NCBI GenBank assembly: GCA_025352905.1
Contig: JANXRX010000310.1
Coordinates: forward strand, 1 to 39,477
Direction: 5' to 3'
DNA: 39,477 bases
Source: Bacteroidota bacterium
GTDB lineage: Bacteria; Bacteroidota; Bacteroidia; Chitinophagales; Chitinophagaceae
Below the pieces are notes generated by a model. It did no database searches. It was not told the origin of the DNA and was given only the letters and a program-made list of their open reading frames with translations. Position 1 is the stretch's first letter, and each line of letters starts with the position of its first letter. Positions 27,801 to 36,040 of this stretch are shown here, in pieces. Both the position numbers and the translations under genes were made by a program.

Positions 27801-28178
27801 GATGATACTGTATATCAGTTCATCATAAAATATGGAAGCGTCTTTTTCGGAATCAAAATATTTATAGCGCTCACCCCACATGCGCCAGCAATTAGCCATA
27901 CGGTGCGCTACCTGTTTAATACTCGTTTCCCTCCCGATAGATCCATCGGGTTGTGGCACCCCTGCTTTGCGGAAATATTTTTGTGCGAGTATATCCGTAG
28001 CTATCTGGCTCCACTGTTTCGGTACCTCCACATTGTTCATCTCAAAAACTTTTTCTCCATTGGGATTTTTGATCACGCTGTCGCGGTAATCATATTCGAA
28101 CATATCAAACGGACTCACCCCTTCCTGGGTAAAGAGGCGACTGAATTGCAGGCCTTTGTTTGAGCGTGGGTTAGCCAT
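24807..28178 (-). CDS. nrdJ: adenosylcobalamin-dependent (class II) ribonucleoside-diphosphate reductase
   Basis: Class II reductase makes deoxynucleotides using a radical from adenosylcobalamin and works with or without oxygen. The 1123-residue protein contains [23 protein letters not shown] substrate-binding sequence, [20 protein letters not shown] with Cys389, ACNLASINL, and APTGTIG near residue 590. The C-terminus ends in a cysteine-rich tail of CxxC type ([17 protein letters not shown]), which fits both metal binding and reduction of the active-site disulfide. There is no second-subunit gene nearby, as expected for class II. It appears monocistronic. Upstream are a candidate promoter and a perfect DnaA box; no convincing cobalamin riboswitch or NrdR box was seen. 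Confidence 0.96.
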   Translation of the reverse strand: MANPRSNKGLQFSRLFTQEGVSPFDMFEYDYRDSVIKNPNGEKVFEMNNVEVPKQWSQIATDILAQKYFRKAGVPQPDGSIGRETSIKQVAHRMANCWRMWGERYKYFDSEKDASIFYDELIYSIINQACVPNSPQWFNTGLHESYGITGKPQGHYYVDPKDSKLKKSTNAYERPQPHACFILSVSDDLVNEGGIMDLWTREARIFKYGSGVGTNFSQIRGGGERLSGGGTSSGLMSFLKIGDRAAGAIKSGGTTRRAAKMVCLDLDHPEIMEFINWKVGEEKKVAALVAAGYDNSYEGEAYATVSGQNSNNSVRIPNSFFKALEEDGDWELKARTDGRVMSRIPARDVWEKISYAAWRCADPGTQYDTTINEWHTCPQGGRINASNPCSEYMFLDNTACNLASINLRKFHTEENNVFDVAGFEYTTRLWTTVLEISVLMAQFPSKEVAQLSYDYRTLGLGFANLGSMLMVSGIPYDSEEARGIAGAISAIMTGVAYKTSAEMAGFLGAFDKYEDNKEDMLRVMRNHRAAAYDAEEAYVGIEIKPQGIKAQYCPDYILKAATKAWDEAVQLGEKNGYRNAQTTVIAPTGTIGLVMDCDTTGVEPDFALVKFKKLSGGGYFKIINQSVPQALRNLGYNAKEADAIEKYAVGAASFDNAPFVNSKTLLEKGFTPAEIEKLNGAARSAFEIGFIFNRFTLGDECMERLGFSEAEYSDWNFNLLEAIGFTEEQVDAANDHVCGTMTIEGAPYLKEAHLPVFDCANKCGKKGERYIHAYGHIRMMAACQPFLSGAISKTINLPHEASVEEIADCYLLSWKLGLKANALYRDGSKLSQPLSNKSDKKKKSDETADETLVMEEETADPASHIVDLSKLTVDELLEEVQKRMQASTDTQFKRALSGIVEKKSLPAKRRGFTQKAKIGGQVIFLRTGEYGDGTLGEIFIDLAKEGSTLRSFMNCFAIAISVGLQYGVPLEEFVEKFVFTKFEPAGMVDHPNIKTTTSLVDFVFRALAFEYLGRTDLVHVLDKPTIGNTGEGESEATFLGKPELSSMRVTAPSPNTTPATQPQKLQRAASTNLSRAESGMDAVNAAAKNMQSDAPACNTCGHITIRSGTCYKCLNCGNSMGCS

Positions 28179-28241
28179 AATGCGGTTACTTTATACAGTT
28201 CTTTAATGGGGTACCGGGTAACGGGTGGTTAAGCGGGTTGA

Positions 28242-28270
28242 CGAAAATATCTTTCCGTTCTCAAAATCAA
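28242..28270 (-). promoter_or_regulatory. candidate nrdJ promoter (TTG-N18-TATTTTCG)
   Basis: On the minus strand TTG (complement of 28268-28270) is followed after 18 nt by TATTTTCG (complement of 28242-28249). It differs by one base from TAnnTTTG and is the same octamer as upstream of the nucleotidyltransferase gene. The nrdJ ATG is about 63 nt downstream. Confidence 0.45.
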
Positions 28271-28290
28271 GACTGGAAATATCAACAAAC

Positions 28291-28299
28291 TGTGGATAA
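28291..28299 (-). promoter_or_regulatory. perfect DnaA box upstream of nrdJ
   Basis: The minus strand reads TTATCCACA, the exact strong DnaA-box consensus. It lies about 20 nt upstream of the candidate -33 element of nrdJ, where a bound protein could act on transcription. One perfect 9-mer on either strand is expected about 0.3 times in this window by chance. Confidence 0.4.
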
Positions 28300-28460
28300 G
28301 GATTGAGGATTGTTTGGCACCTCAAATCCCCATTGGATTTGCGGGCATATGCACAGGTGTAGAAAACAATATTTCAGGAAATGCAGTGGAAAATGAGTTA
28401 TTTTTCGTAAAACAGTAGGCGGGGCTGGTATAGTATTTTCAGGCAGCGGAAGGGGGTGGG

Positions 28461-28487
28461 TGATGAGTCATTAGTGATTGGTCATTG
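28461..28487. repeat. degenerate GTCATTA-type repeat, copy 1
   Basis: The units GTCATTA, GTGATTG and GTCATTG follow one another. The 10-mer ATTGGTCATT at 28477-28486 recurs exactly at 39351-39360 in another intergenic region. Confidence 0.4.
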
Positions 28488-28598
28488 TTATCGGACTAAA
28501 TAAAACCTTATCTTTCAGTTGAATATGGAAACACGGGGTCAATACGCATCGTTAAACAAAAAAATTTCGCATTTTTGCGGGAGTATATCCATTATCCC

Positions 28599-29354
28599 AT
28601 GAAGCAGGCGCTATATCATCAATTTATTGAGAGAAAAAAAGCAGGCAAAAAATCGTTTGCCGTGCTTATCGATCCCGATAAGGTCGACAATGAAAAGATT
28701 GACCAGCTGGTGGCCCTGGCAGCAGAAGCAAAAGTGGATTATTTTTTTGTAGGGGGCAGCCTCGTCATTTCCAGTCACCTCGATGAATGTATCCGCCAGA
28801 TCAAATCCACCTGTCATATTCCTGTATTGCTATTTCCCGGTTCTCCGTCGCAGGTCAGCAAATATGCCGATGCTTTATTGTACCTGTCGCTTATCTCCGG
28901 CCGTAATCCGGAACTACTGATCGGGCAGCACGTGATCAGCGCACCTTTTGTGAAAAAAAGCGGGCTGGAGATCATGCCTACCGGTTATATGGTCATTGAC
29001 GGGGGAGCGCCCACCACGGTATCCTATATTTCGAATGCGGCGCCCATTCCTTCTGATAAAAATGAGATTGCGATGTGTACCGCCATGGCGGGAGAGATGC
29101 TGGGTATGAAGCTGATATACATGGATGCGGGCAGCGGGGCCAAAAAACCCATCCCGGAACATATGATCGAAAAAGTAGCCAAACATATAGAGGTTCCCCT
29201 GATCATCGGCGGCGGTATCACCGAACCCGAAAAAGCCTACCGCAACTGCAAAGCAGGAGCCGATGTGATCGTGGTGGGAAATGCTATTGAAAAAGACACC
29301 AACCTCATCAAAGAGATCAGTAATGCGGTGCATAGTGTTCCGGTAAATGCATAA
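28599..29354 (+). CDS. geranylgeranylglyceryl/heptaprenylglyceryl phosphate synthase family protein
   Basis: This 251-residue TIM-barrel enzyme belongs to the GGGPS/PcrB family, which joins a polyprenyl diphosphate to glycerol 1-phosphate through an ether bond. Motifs include FAVLIDPDK, FVGGSL, LFPGSPSQ, SGRNPELLIGQH, EIMPTGYMVIDGG, DAGSGAKKPIP, PLIIGGGI and VVGNAIEKD. Archaea use this step to start their membrane lipids; homologues are known in Bacteroidota, where the final product is uncertain. The ATG at 28599 gives the family N-terminus (MKQALYHQFIERKK); the frame extends upstream only through a TTG at 28575. No glycerol-1-phosphate dehydrogenase or DGGGP synthase gene is in the window. 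Confidence 0.92.
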   Translation: MKQALYHQFIERKKAGKKSFAVLIDPDKVDNEKIDQLVALAAEAKVDYFFVGGSLVISSHLDECIRQIKSTCHIPVLLFPGSPSQVSKYADALLYLSLISGRNPELLIGQHVISAPFVKKSGLEIMPTGYMVIDGGAPTTVSYISNAAPIPSDKNEIAMCTAMAGEMLGMKLIYMDAGSGAKKPIPEHMIEKVAKHIEVPLIIGGGITEPEKAYRNCKAGADVIVVGNAIEKDTNLIKEISNAVHSVPVNA

Positions 29355-29370
29355 GAAGCACTAACTAATG

Positions 29371-30669
29371 CTAATTCAGTTCACTTGTATTCACCCTCGA
29401 CGGTGTTTCCTTCCCGCTGATAATTCCTTTTGAGCTTAATGCAACGGCTTTAATGATCATGGCCATGTTTTCCATATCCAGCGTGCCTATTTCATCGCTT
29501 GCCTTATGGTAATTGGGTTCATTATCCATTTTGGATGTTGAGATAGTATGTGCAGGAACACCCAGCCTGGCAAGTGTGGCATTATCCGAACGATAGAACA
29601 GGTTCTCTTTGGTATAGGGATCGGGATAAAAACTAAAACCGGTACCTTCCAGGTTACCCTGTAATAATTTACCCATATCAGTCTTTTCATAGCCCGTTAT
29701 ATAAGCAGAGTTCTTTCCCCATTTGCTTTCTGTGCCGATCATCTCAATGTTGAACATGGCTTTAACTGTTTCCGGATCCATCTGCCGCGAAAAATAAGTA
29801 GCGCCAAAACCGCCCATTTCTTCAGCGGTAAATGCTACAAAAATGATCGTACGTTCGTTATTATGCAGCGTTTTAAAATATTTGGCGAGCATGATCACTG
29901 CTGTGGTTCCGGCTGCATCATCATTGGCGCCGTTAAAAATGGAATCGGTAAGGATATTACCCTGTCTGTCTTTTCCCATGATACCAAGGTGGTCATAATG
30001 CCCGGAAATGATCACGTATTCATTCTTCCTGCTTTTGCCCGGCAGAACACCGGCTACATTGGCCAGCTTCTGTTCGGTAAATGTATGTTTGGCTTCCACA
30101 GTATAGGCAAGCGGCGCTTTTACAGCCAAAACAAATACCACATCAGACTGCGAACTGTACAATCTTGATTTATAACGGGTAAGGTTATTGAATGATTTTG
30201 CAAAACTGGTATCCACCAGCACAAGGTATTTCTTACCCGATACAACAAATTTGCGTGCCTCTGTATTAAAATTGGCCCCGGCGGCAATCATTCCTTTTTC
30301 AAAACCGGATCTTTCATCGATCTTCAGTTCCTCTTTTGCAGTTATGACGATCACATCCCTTGTATCAACCTGTATGCCGTCAAAAGTGCAGGACGCGCTG
30401 ATGAACTTCGGCTGTAACATGGCAAAAGACTGCAGGTAGGTTCCGCTGTTGTTGAGTGTTTGCAAGCCGATATTGGCAAACTCACCGGCAATAAAAGCCG
30501 CGGCTTTTTCAATACCAGGCGTAAATGGTTTTCTTCCCTGCATATCATCCGCTGATAATACCCTTTCAATACGCTCTACTTCTTTAGCATTGATGATCTT
30601 GTCAATATCCTGCCCAAAAGAAAAGTTTGCTATCAAAGTAAATAACAATATGGCGCTTATTTTTTTCAT
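29371..30669 (-). CDS. secreted M28-family zinc aminopeptidase
   Basis: This 432-residue protein has a signal peptide (MKKISAILLFTLIANFSFGQ), an N-terminal region with a PA-like insert (about residues 90-210) and a C-terminal M28 peptidase domain. The two-zinc ligands and catalytic residues are visible: His in SGHYDHLG, Asp in NGANDDAAGT, the Glu pair in FTAEEMGGFG, the acidic residue in NIEMIG and His in NYHKASDE. M28 enzymes remove N-terminal amino acids or act as glutaminyl cyclases; this one looks like an aminopeptidase. It is 74 nt downstream of the response regulator gene on the same strand, with a repeat hairpin between, so its co-transcription is uncertain. It converges on the GGGPS-family gene. 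Confidence 0.92.
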   Translation of the reverse strand: MKKISAILLFTLIANFSFGQDIDKIINAKEVERIERVLSADDMQGRKPFTPGIEKAAAFIAGEFANIGLQTLNNSGTYLQSFAMLQPKFISASCTFDGIQVDTRDVIVITAKEELKIDERSGFEKGMIAAGANFNTEARKFVVSGKKYLVLVDTSFAKSFNNLTRYKSRLYSSQSDVVFVLAVKAPLAYTVEAKHTFTEQKLANVAGVLPGKSRKNEYVIISGHYDHLGIMGKDRQGNILTDSIFNGANDDAAGTTAVIMLAKYFKTLHNNERTIIFVAFTAEEMGGFGATYFSRQMDPETVKAMFNIEMIGTESKWGKNSAYITGYEKTDMGKLLQGNLEGTGFSFYPDPYTKENLFYRSDNATLARLGVPAHTISTSKMDNEPNYHKASDEIGTLDMENMAMIIKAVALSSKGIISGKETPSRVNTSELN

Positions 30670-30679
30670 ACGGGATTAC

Positions 30680-30739
30680 GGTTTGGGGTTTGAAGTTTTG
30701 GGTTGTTATTGGTTTGCAATTTGGACTTAACTCCAAACC
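30680..30739. repeat. AACTCCAAACC-type intergenic repeat with hairpin potential, copy 1
   Basis: GGTTTGGGGTT at 30680-30690 and AACTCCAAACC at 30729-30739 are complementary at 10 of 11 positions, with further GTTTG-like units in between. The 15-mer ACTTAACTCCAAACC at 30725-30739 recurs exactly at 38400-38414. It separates the response regulator and M28 genes. Confidence 0.55.
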
Positions 30740-30743
30740 GCCA

Positions 30744-31475
30744 TCACAGACTCATCATTTCTTTGAACTTAACGGTTTGCCGGCGGCTGACCTCAATTTT
30801 TTCGCCGCCTTTCAGGTCTACCAGCAACCCGCCGTTAAAATAGGGTTCAATCTTTTCTATCCAGCGAATGTTGATGATGTGTTTGCGGTTGGCACGGAAG
30901 AACATTCTTTCATCCAGTCTTTCTTCCAGTGCATTGAGCGATTTCAGAATAAGCGGCTTATGCGTACCAAAGAATACTTTGGCATAATTGCCCACGCTTT
31001 CAAATAGCCTGATCTCTCCCAGTTTTACAAACCAGCAGCGTTCGCCGTCTTTTACAAATACCTGGTCATATTCTGTGAGCGGCCCGCGGTTAATACCGTT
31101 GATGCCAATATTCTCTTTAAAGATCTCGGCCTGCAATTTCTGTATGGCATCTGCCAGGCGTTTGGGTTCAATCGGTTTTAATAAGTAGTCGAGCGCATTT
31201 ACTTCAAAAGCCTTGATCGCATATTCATCATACGCAGTTGTGAAAATAACTTTTGGCGCTTTTTCCACTTCGGCCAACAGGTCAAACCCTGTTTTTCCCG
31301 GCATCTGAATATCCAGAAAGATGAGGTCGGGGTTCAGTGTCTCGATCTTTTCAATACCATCATCTACATTGGCTGCTTCTTCTATTACCTCAATATCAGA
31401 ATGGTCCTGCAACAGTTTTTTTAATTCATTGCGAGCCAGTCTTTCATCATCAATAATGATCGCTTTAATTGCCAT
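30744..31475 (-). CDS. LytTR-family response regulator
   Basis: This 243-residue regulator has an N-terminal receiver domain (about 3-118). Its acidic pocket is DDE at 9-11, the phospho-acceptor is Asp55 in LIFLDIQMPG, the switch Thr is in FTTAYDEYAIKAF and the conserved Lys is in YLLKPI. A LytTR DNA-binding domain (about 140-240) follows, with FVKDGERCWFVKLGEI, SVGNYAKVFF, FFRANRKHIINI and EVSRRQTVKFKE. LytTR proteins bind direct repeats in promoters and often control envelope functions. The sensor kinase gene ends 23 nt upstream, so the two form a two-component pair. Its targets cannot be read from this window. Confidence 0.95.
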   Translation of the reverse strand: MAIKAIIIDDERLARNELKKLLQDHSDIEVIEEAANVDDGIEKIETLNPDLIFLDIQMPGKTGFDLLAEVEKAPKVIFTTAYDEYAIKAFEVNALDYLLKPIEPKRLADAIQKLQAEIFKENIGINGINRGPLTEYDQVFVKDGERCWFVKLGEIRLFESVGNYAKVFFGTHKPLILKSLNALEERLDERMFFRANRKHIINIRWIEKIEPYFNGGLLVDLKGGEKIEVSRRQTVKFKEMMSL

Positions 31476-31498
31476 ATATCGGATTTTATATAGGGGGT

Positions 31499-32557
31499 TT
31501 AAATGTGTAAGCCGGCCTGTACGGGCATTTTTACAATGGCTTCCACCATCTGGTTGTCTGTATTCCGGATATCAAAAGTAGCTTTTCCACCGAACAATAG
31601 TTTCAAACGGTTCCGCGTACTGGTAATACCAAACCCATCGCTGTTCTCACCGGTAAGGTTCATCTGCCCGGTATTCTGCACGATCAGCTCATGGTGGTTG
31701 TCGCGGTAATCAGAAACCACCCTTACCAGGCCGCCGCTTTTCTGTTTACTGATCCCGTGTTTGATGGCATTCTCCACAAGGGTCTGCAGCATCATGGGTG
31801 GGATCGGCTGGTCAAGTGTATCCTCATCAATATCATATTCTATCTGGAGGCGGTCCTCAAAACGGATATGCTCCAGGGCAAGATAATCCTTTACAATATT
31901 TAATTCCCTTTCGAGCGGCACCGTTTCCGATTTTTCGGCCTGCATGCTGCTCCGCAGAATATTGCTCAGTTCCGTAATCGCCGTTCGGGCCCTTGCCGGG
32001 TTCTCATCTACCAATGCGCGGATGCTGTTAAGCGCATTAAAGATAAAATGCGGGTTAATATGCGATTTGATGGTTTTGAGCTCAAGTTCTTTTACCAATC
32101 CTTCCAAACGAACTTTCTGAAGTTCTGTTTTGGTGCCTAATTCTACATAATGCCATACATAATATACTGAAACCCAAGCTAATATGAGTGGAGAATCGAA
32201 AATAAGGTTAGAGAGGAACCGCTGTTCAACAGACACTTTAATCTTTGGATTATACAGGTGGCGCCATTCTACAATGGCGCTGGTTGCCAGGTTAAAAAGC
32301 ACGATCACACTTACAATAACGATCGTGAGTAGCCACCATTTTTTGAATGGGAAAGGGGGTCTTAGCTGCAATCCAACGATCAGTTCACGCAATAAATGCG
32401 TAAACGTTAACCCGAAAAAGATGGTATACGCAAGTCTCGGGTAAAGAATAGCATTCGTTTTGTTCTCGAATATGATTGCGAAGAACATTATGGTCAAACC
32501 ATAAAATAGCCAGCCACCCAACTGGAAACACCAGTATAATGTAGATTTACTTCTCAT
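31499..32557 (-). CDS. LytS-like sensor histidine kinase (His_kinase family)
   Basis: This 352-residue membrane kinase should phosphorylate the neighbouring LytTR regulator. Four hydrophobic segments lie at about residues 9-30, 41-60, 75-95 and 118-138, with no large extracytoplasmic domain. A short coiled region leads to the phospho-acceptor His170 in KSHINPHFIFNALNSIR. The ATPase domain shows PPMMLQTLVENAIKHGI (N box), GFGITSTRNRL (G box) and a closing KATFDIRN. The input is probably sensed within the membrane. The ATG at 32557 was chosen over a TTG at 32566 because an exact TAnnTTTG at 32564-32571 overlaps the latter. Confidence 0.93.
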   Translation of the reverse strand: MRSKSTLYWCFQLGGWLFYGLTIMFFAIIFENKTNAILYPRLAYTIFFGLTFTHLLRELIVGLQLRPPFPFKKWWLLTIVIVSVIVLFNLATSAIVEWRHLYNPKIKVSVEQRFLSNLIFDSPLILAWVSVYYVWHYVELGTKTELQKVRLEGLVKELELKTIKSHINPHFIFNALNSIRALVDENPARARTAITELSNILRSSMQAEKSETVPLERELNIVKDYLALEHIRFEDRLQIEYDIDEDTLDQPIPPMMLQTLVENAIKHGISKQKSGGLVRVVSDYRDNHHELIVQNTGQMNLTGENSDGFGITSTRNRLKLLFGGKATFDIRNTDNQMVEAIVKMPVQAGLHI

Positions 32558-32563
32558 GTTCTG

Positions 32564-32571
32564 CAAATATA
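32564..32571 (-). promoter_or_regulatory. -7 element of the sensor kinase operon, 6 nt from the ATG
   Basis: The minus strand reads TATATTTG, an exact TAnnTTTG, and only 6 nt separate it from the start codon at 32557. No TTG is found at -33 spacing. The distance is the same as for metG and suggests a leaderless or nearly leaderless mRNA. Confidence 0.55.
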
Positions 32572-32735
32572 AACGGAATGGCCCCGGGCCGATCCCTAAT
32601 TTTGATTAGAGGTAAAATCGGCTTCTGTTTGGCAGAAAACCCCGTTTCCGCCGCCCGAAGCCTCTCTTTTTTCGTATGTTTCCTTAGGCAGGCTTCTGCT
32701 TAAATGCGTATTTTTACATTCTAAACCCTGTTTTG

Positions 32736-34667
32736 ATGCAGATCACCGCCGGTCCCCTATTACAATCCATTAATAACCCCGATGATTTAAAAAAGCTGAA
32801 TCGCGACCAGTTGCACCAGGTTTGTGATGAGCTTCGGCAGTTTATTGTGGACGTGGTAAGCGTTCATGGAGGGCATTTTGCGGCCAGTTTGGGCGTGGTG
32901 GAACTGAGTGTGGCCCTTCATTATATATATAATACCCCTTATGATCAGCTGGTATGGGATGTGGGTCACCAGGCATACGGACATAAGATCCTGACCGGTA
33001 GAAGAGACAATTTTGTAACCAACCGCAAATACAAGGGTCTGAGCGGGTTCCCCAAACGGAGCGAGAGTATTTACGACACTTTTGGTGTGGGGCACTCATC
33101 TACCTCTATTTCAGCGGCGCTCGGTATGGCGATGGCGGCAAAGTATAAGGGAGAAAACCGTAAATCGGTGGCCGTGATCGGCGATGGGTCTATGACGGCC
33201 GGGATGGCCTTTGAAGCGATGAACCATGCCGGCGTGGCCGATAGTGATGTGCTGATCATACTGAATGATAACTGCATGAGCATCGACCCTAATGTAGGGG
33301 CGCTGAAAGAATATTTAACGGATATCAGTACATCACCTACCTATAACAAAGTGCGTGATGAGGTTTGGAACCTGATGGGTAAATTACCCTTAGGAAAAAA
33401 CTTTAGCAAAGGCATGGCCAGTAAACTGGAAGCGGGTTTAAAGGGGATGGTAAGCAAAAGCAGTAATCTTTTTGAATCGCTCAAACTGCGGTATTTCGGA
33501 CCGATAGACGGCCATAATATCACCAAACTGGTGGATACGCTGAAGGACCTGAGAGAGATACCCGGCCCGAAACTGCTGCATATTGTTACGGTAAAGGGTA
33601 AGGGGTATTCGCTGGCTGAAAAGGACCAGACCAAATGGCACGCACCGGGTTTGTTCGATAAAGTGACAGGTGAGATCTACAAGAAAAAAACCGATTCACC
33701 GCAGGCTCCCAAATACCAGGATGTATTTGGGCTCAGCCTGATAGAACTGGCGGAGAAAAATGATTCTATCATGGGTGTTACCCCGGCTATGCCAAGTGGT
33801 TCTTCCTTAAAGTTTATGATGGAAAAAATGCCCAACCGCGCTTTTGATGTAGGCATTTGCGAACAACATGCGGTAACGCTTAGTGCCGGACTTGCCACGC
33901 AGGGAATGCGTGTTTTCTGCAATATTTATTCTTCATTTATACAAAGAGGTTACGACCAGGTAGTGCATGATGTAGCCATTCAGAAACTGCCGGTTGTGTT
34001 CTGCCTCGACAGGGCGGGGCTGGTTGGGGAAGATGGCCCTACGCATCATGGCTGTTATGATATCCCTTTTATGCGTTGTATCCCCAACCTGGTGATCAGC
34101 GCACCCATGAACGAGCAGGAACTCCGTAACCTAATGTACACCGCACAACTGGCAAGCAACCAATCGCCTTTCGTGATCCGTTATCCGAGGGGTGAAGGGG
34201 TTATGCCTGAGTGGAGAACGCCTTTTGAAGAACTGGCCATCGGAAAGGGCAGGAAATTAAAAGACGGGAAAGAAATCGCTATCCTCAGTTTTGGGCACCC
34301 TGGCAATTTTGCACAGGCAGCTATCAGGGAATTAAGAACACAGGGGCTTGACCCCGCGCATTATGACCTGCGGTTTGTAAAACCGATCGATGAAGAACTC
34401 CTCCATGAGGTGTTTAGTAAATTCAGCAAAATCGTTACGGTGGAAGATGGTACCGTAGTTGGCGGGTTTGGTTCAGCAGTGCTTGAATTCATGAATCAGA
34501 ATCATTACCAGGCAGAAGTAAAAATATTAGGGATCCCCGACAGGTTGATTGAACATGGTACACCTAAAGAATTACACAGGGAATGTGCCTATGATGCCAA
34601 AGGAATTGCAGATGCGGTGAGGGAACTGATGAAAGATAAGATCGAGGTGAGTCAATTTTCAAATTAA
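32736..34667 (+). CDS. dxs: 1-deoxy-D-xylulose-5-phosphate synthase
   Basis: Dxs condenses pyruvate and glyceraldehyde 3-phosphate to start the MEP isoprenoid pathway and supplies thiamine and pyridoxal precursors. The 643-residue protein has SVHGGHFAASLGVVELSVALH near the N-terminus, WDVGHQAYGHK, and the thiamine-diphosphate motif GDGSMTAGMAFEAMNHAG...ILNDN. The transketolase-like C-terminal half has DVGICEQHAVTLSAGLA and DRAGLVGEDGPTHHG. The first ATG is 32736. The MEP pathway would feed the polyprenyl diphosphate used by the GGGPS-family enzyme 4 kb away, although they are not in one operon. Its stop abuts the scpA stop on the other strand with no gap. Confidence 0.97.
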   Translation: MQITAGPLLQSINNPDDLKKLNRDQLHQVCDELRQFIVDVVSVHGGHFAASLGVVELSVALHYIYNTPYDQLVWDVGHQAYGHKILTGRRDNFVTNRKYKGLSGFPKRSESIYDTFGVGHSSTSISAALGMAMAAKYKGENRKSVAVIGDGSMTAGMAFEAMNHAGVADSDVLIILNDNCMSIDPNVGALKEYLTDISTSPTYNKVRDEVWNLMGKLPLGKNFSKGMASKLEAGLKGMVSKSSNLFESLKLRYFGPIDGHNITKLVDTLKDLREIPGPKLLHIVTVKGKGYSLAEKDQTKWHAPGLFDKVTGEIYKKKTDSPQAPKYQDVFGLSLIELAEKNDSIMGVTPAMPSGSSLKFMMEKMPNRAFDVGICEQHAVTLSAGLATQGMRVFCNIYSSFIQRGYDQVVHDVAIQKLPVVFCLDRAGLVGEDGPTHHGCYDIPFMRCIPNLVISAPMNEQELRNLMYTAQLASNQSPFVIRYPRGEGVMPEWRTPFEELAIGKGRKLKDGKEIAILSFGHPGNFAQAAIRELRTQGLDPAHYDLRFVKPIDEELLHEVFSKFSKIVTVEDGTVVGGFGSAVLEFMNQNHYQAEVKILGIPDRLIEHGTPKELHRECAYDAKGIADAVRELMKDKIEVSQFSN

Positions 34668-35477
34668 CTATTCTTTCGGAGCCGATACTTCTCCTTCCTG
34701 CGCAATCCCTTCTTCCGCAATATCCGCTTCGCGGTTCTCGTTCCATTCTACGATAAAGTTGTTCATCCCCTGGCCCACCATCAGTTTCATAAATTTCTGC
34801 TGCGACAATTCAAGAATGGATAAGAAAAGAAAAATGGCATGTATACGGTCATAGCATACCTCGAATACTTTTTCAAATGAAACCGTTCTTTCTTTCTCTA
34901 CAAAACCCAGCATATAATCACGGCTGCCTTCCATGGTATGGTTATACCGGACAACCGTATGAACGGGCCTGTTCTGCCGCTCTTGTACGCGCTGCATTAC
35001 TTTTTCAAACGCTTTCATCAGTTTGAACATCGTAATGGCCTGGATCTCGGTTCCTTCGGAAGCATCCTCTCCTATCTGGTTTATCTCACGTTGCAGGTTG
35101 CCGCGCCTGATCATTAACATGCGTTTCGCCTCCATTTCCGCCATCTGAACGGCCGCTTCTTTAAACCGTTTGTATTCAAGGATCTTATCGATCAGTTCCT
35201 GGCGCGGATCAATTTCATTACCCGAAGCATCGATCTCTTTACGTGGCAATAATAACCTTGCCTTGATACGCATAAGCGTAGAAACAAAAAGAATGAACTC
35301 GCTGCTCAGCTCTATATTGAGCTTTTCTCCCTGGTGGATAAAATCAAGAAAATCGTTGATGATCTTTGTGATCGGGATATTATAGATATCCAGTTCGTCG
35401 CGCTCAATAAAAAATAATAAAAGGTCGAAGGGGCCCTCGAACTGGTCCAATTTGATCTGGTAACTCACATTATTCAC
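34668..35477 (-). CDS. scpA: segregation and condensation protein A
   Basis: ScpA is the kleisin that joins the Smc heads with ScpB in the bacterial condensin. The 269-residue protein has the family start YQIKLDQFEGPFDLLLFFIERDELDIYNIPI, then FILFVSTLMRIKARLLLPR. A long charged middle helix region follows, and a C-terminal winged-helix region is seen around VSFEKVFEVCYDRIHAIFLFLSILELSQQ. The tail is acidic. It starts with GTG at 35477; a second GTG lies three codons downstream. scpB and smc are not in the window. The mscL gene ends 104 nt upstream on the same strand, so scpA may be read from its own promoter or from mscL. Confidence 0.94.
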   Translation of the reverse strand: MNNVSYQIKLDQFEGPFDLLLFFIERDELDIYNIPITKIINDFLDFIHQGEKLNIELSSEFILFVSTLMRIKARLLLPRKEIDASGNEIDPRQELIDKILEYKRFKEAAVQMAEMEAKRMLMIRRGNLQREINQIGEDASEGTEIQAITMFKLMKAFEKVMQRVQERQNRPVHTVVRYNHTMEGSRDYMLGFVEKERTVSFEKVFEVCYDRIHAIFLFLSILELSQQKFMKLMVGQGMNNFIVEWNENREADIAEEGIAQEGEVSAPKE

Positions 35478-35504
35478 TGGTCAATCGCTTTAGGTGCAAA
35501 GAAA

Positions 35505-35515
35505 GCCGAATCGGC
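35505..35515 (-). terminator. possible weak terminator or hairpin after mscL
   Basis: GCCGAATCGGC is palindromic; on the minus strand it is followed by TTTCTTT. A four-bp stem with a three-nt loop is weak, so this is at best a modest terminator of mscL upstream of scpA. The same T-run overlaps TTTCTTTG, one base from TAnnTTTG, which could instead be the scpA -7 element. Confidence 0.25.
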
Positions 35516-35581
35516 CTGAAAAGAGCCGGGGGCTTATCAATAGTTATCCACTTTACTAAAATAAGGAGAGCCCGGATGGCA

Positions 35582-36022
35582 TTACTCCTCCGTCTTTTTA
35601 AGCGCATCCCTGATTTCTGCAAGCAATTTATCGGCATTGGATGCTTCCGGGCTGGCCGCAGCGGCAACGTCTTTTCTTTTCATACGGTTGATGGTCTGTA
35701 TCACCAGGAATACGCAGAAGGATACCACGATAAAATCGAACAGGTTGGTAGTAAAAGCGCCATATTTAACAGCTACCTGTGCCACAGCAGGTGTAATGAC
35801 CTTACCGGAAATATCTTTTACAGCAGGAGCGGCATCTTTTAAAATCCATATTTTGTCGCTGAAATCAACACCTCCGGTGAGCATACCGATCAACGGCATC
35901 ACAATGCCATCCACAAAAGAAGTCACGATTTTTCCAAACGATGCGCCCATGACAAAGGCAACAGCAATGTCTAACAGGTTGCCGCGTACGGCAAATTCCC
36001 TGAATTCTTTAAGCATTCCCAT
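35582..36022 (-). CDS. mscL: large-conductance mechanosensitive channel
   Basis: MscL is a homopentameric safety valve that opens on membrane tension during osmotic down-shock. The 146-residue protein has the N-terminal amphipathic helix MLKEFREFAVRGN. TM1 is LLDIAVAFVMGASFGKIVTSFV (in two parts, about residues 16-38), the periplasmic loop is about 45-88, and TM2 is around LFDFIVVSFCVFLVIQTINR. A cytoplasmic helix follows with an alanine- and lysine-rich tail. Translation may start at M1 or at M3 (36016), the more usual family start. A 10-bp imperfect inverted repeat is about 20-40 nt upstream of the ATG. Confidence 0.95.
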   Translation of the reverse strand: MGMLKEFREFAVRGNLLDIAVAFVMGASFGKIVTSFVDGIVMPLIGMLTGGVDFSDKIWILKDAAPAVKDISGKVITPAVAQVAVKYGAFTTNLFDFIVVSFCVFLVIQTINRMKRKDVAAAASPEASNADKLLAEIRDALKKTEE

Positions 36023-36040
36023 AAGTAGTTAGTTTATAGT

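Larger units (their letters stand above)
28179..28598. other. 420-nt divergent intergenic region (nrdJ / GGGPS-like gene)
   Basis: No gene is apparent. On the nrdJ side lie a candidate promoter at 28242-28270 and a perfect DnaA box at 28291-28299. The centre (28461-28487) has degenerate GTCATTA/GGTCATT units. Near the right end, CATTTTTG at 28570-28577 is one base from TAnnTTTG and sits 21 nt before the ATG at 28599. I looked for the conserved B12-box core of a cobalamin riboswitch and did not see it. Confidence 0.6.

Noticed and set aside
28570-28581. CGCA-TTTT-TGCG hairpin before the GGGPS-family gene as a terminator
   Set aside because: The stem is only four bases with no T-tract after it, and it overlaps a near-consensus -7 element, so a promoter reading is more likely.
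28179-28598. Cobalamin riboswitch upstream of the B12-dependent reductase
   Set aside because: The conserved B12-box core and its flanking helices could not be found on either strand. A covariance-model search would settle it.
35544-35552. DnaA-box-like TTATCCACT near scpA, and similar one-mismatch sites at 2328 and near 7057
   Set aside because: One-mismatch 9-mers are expected about eight times in this window, and these are not clustered, so no origin is indicated.
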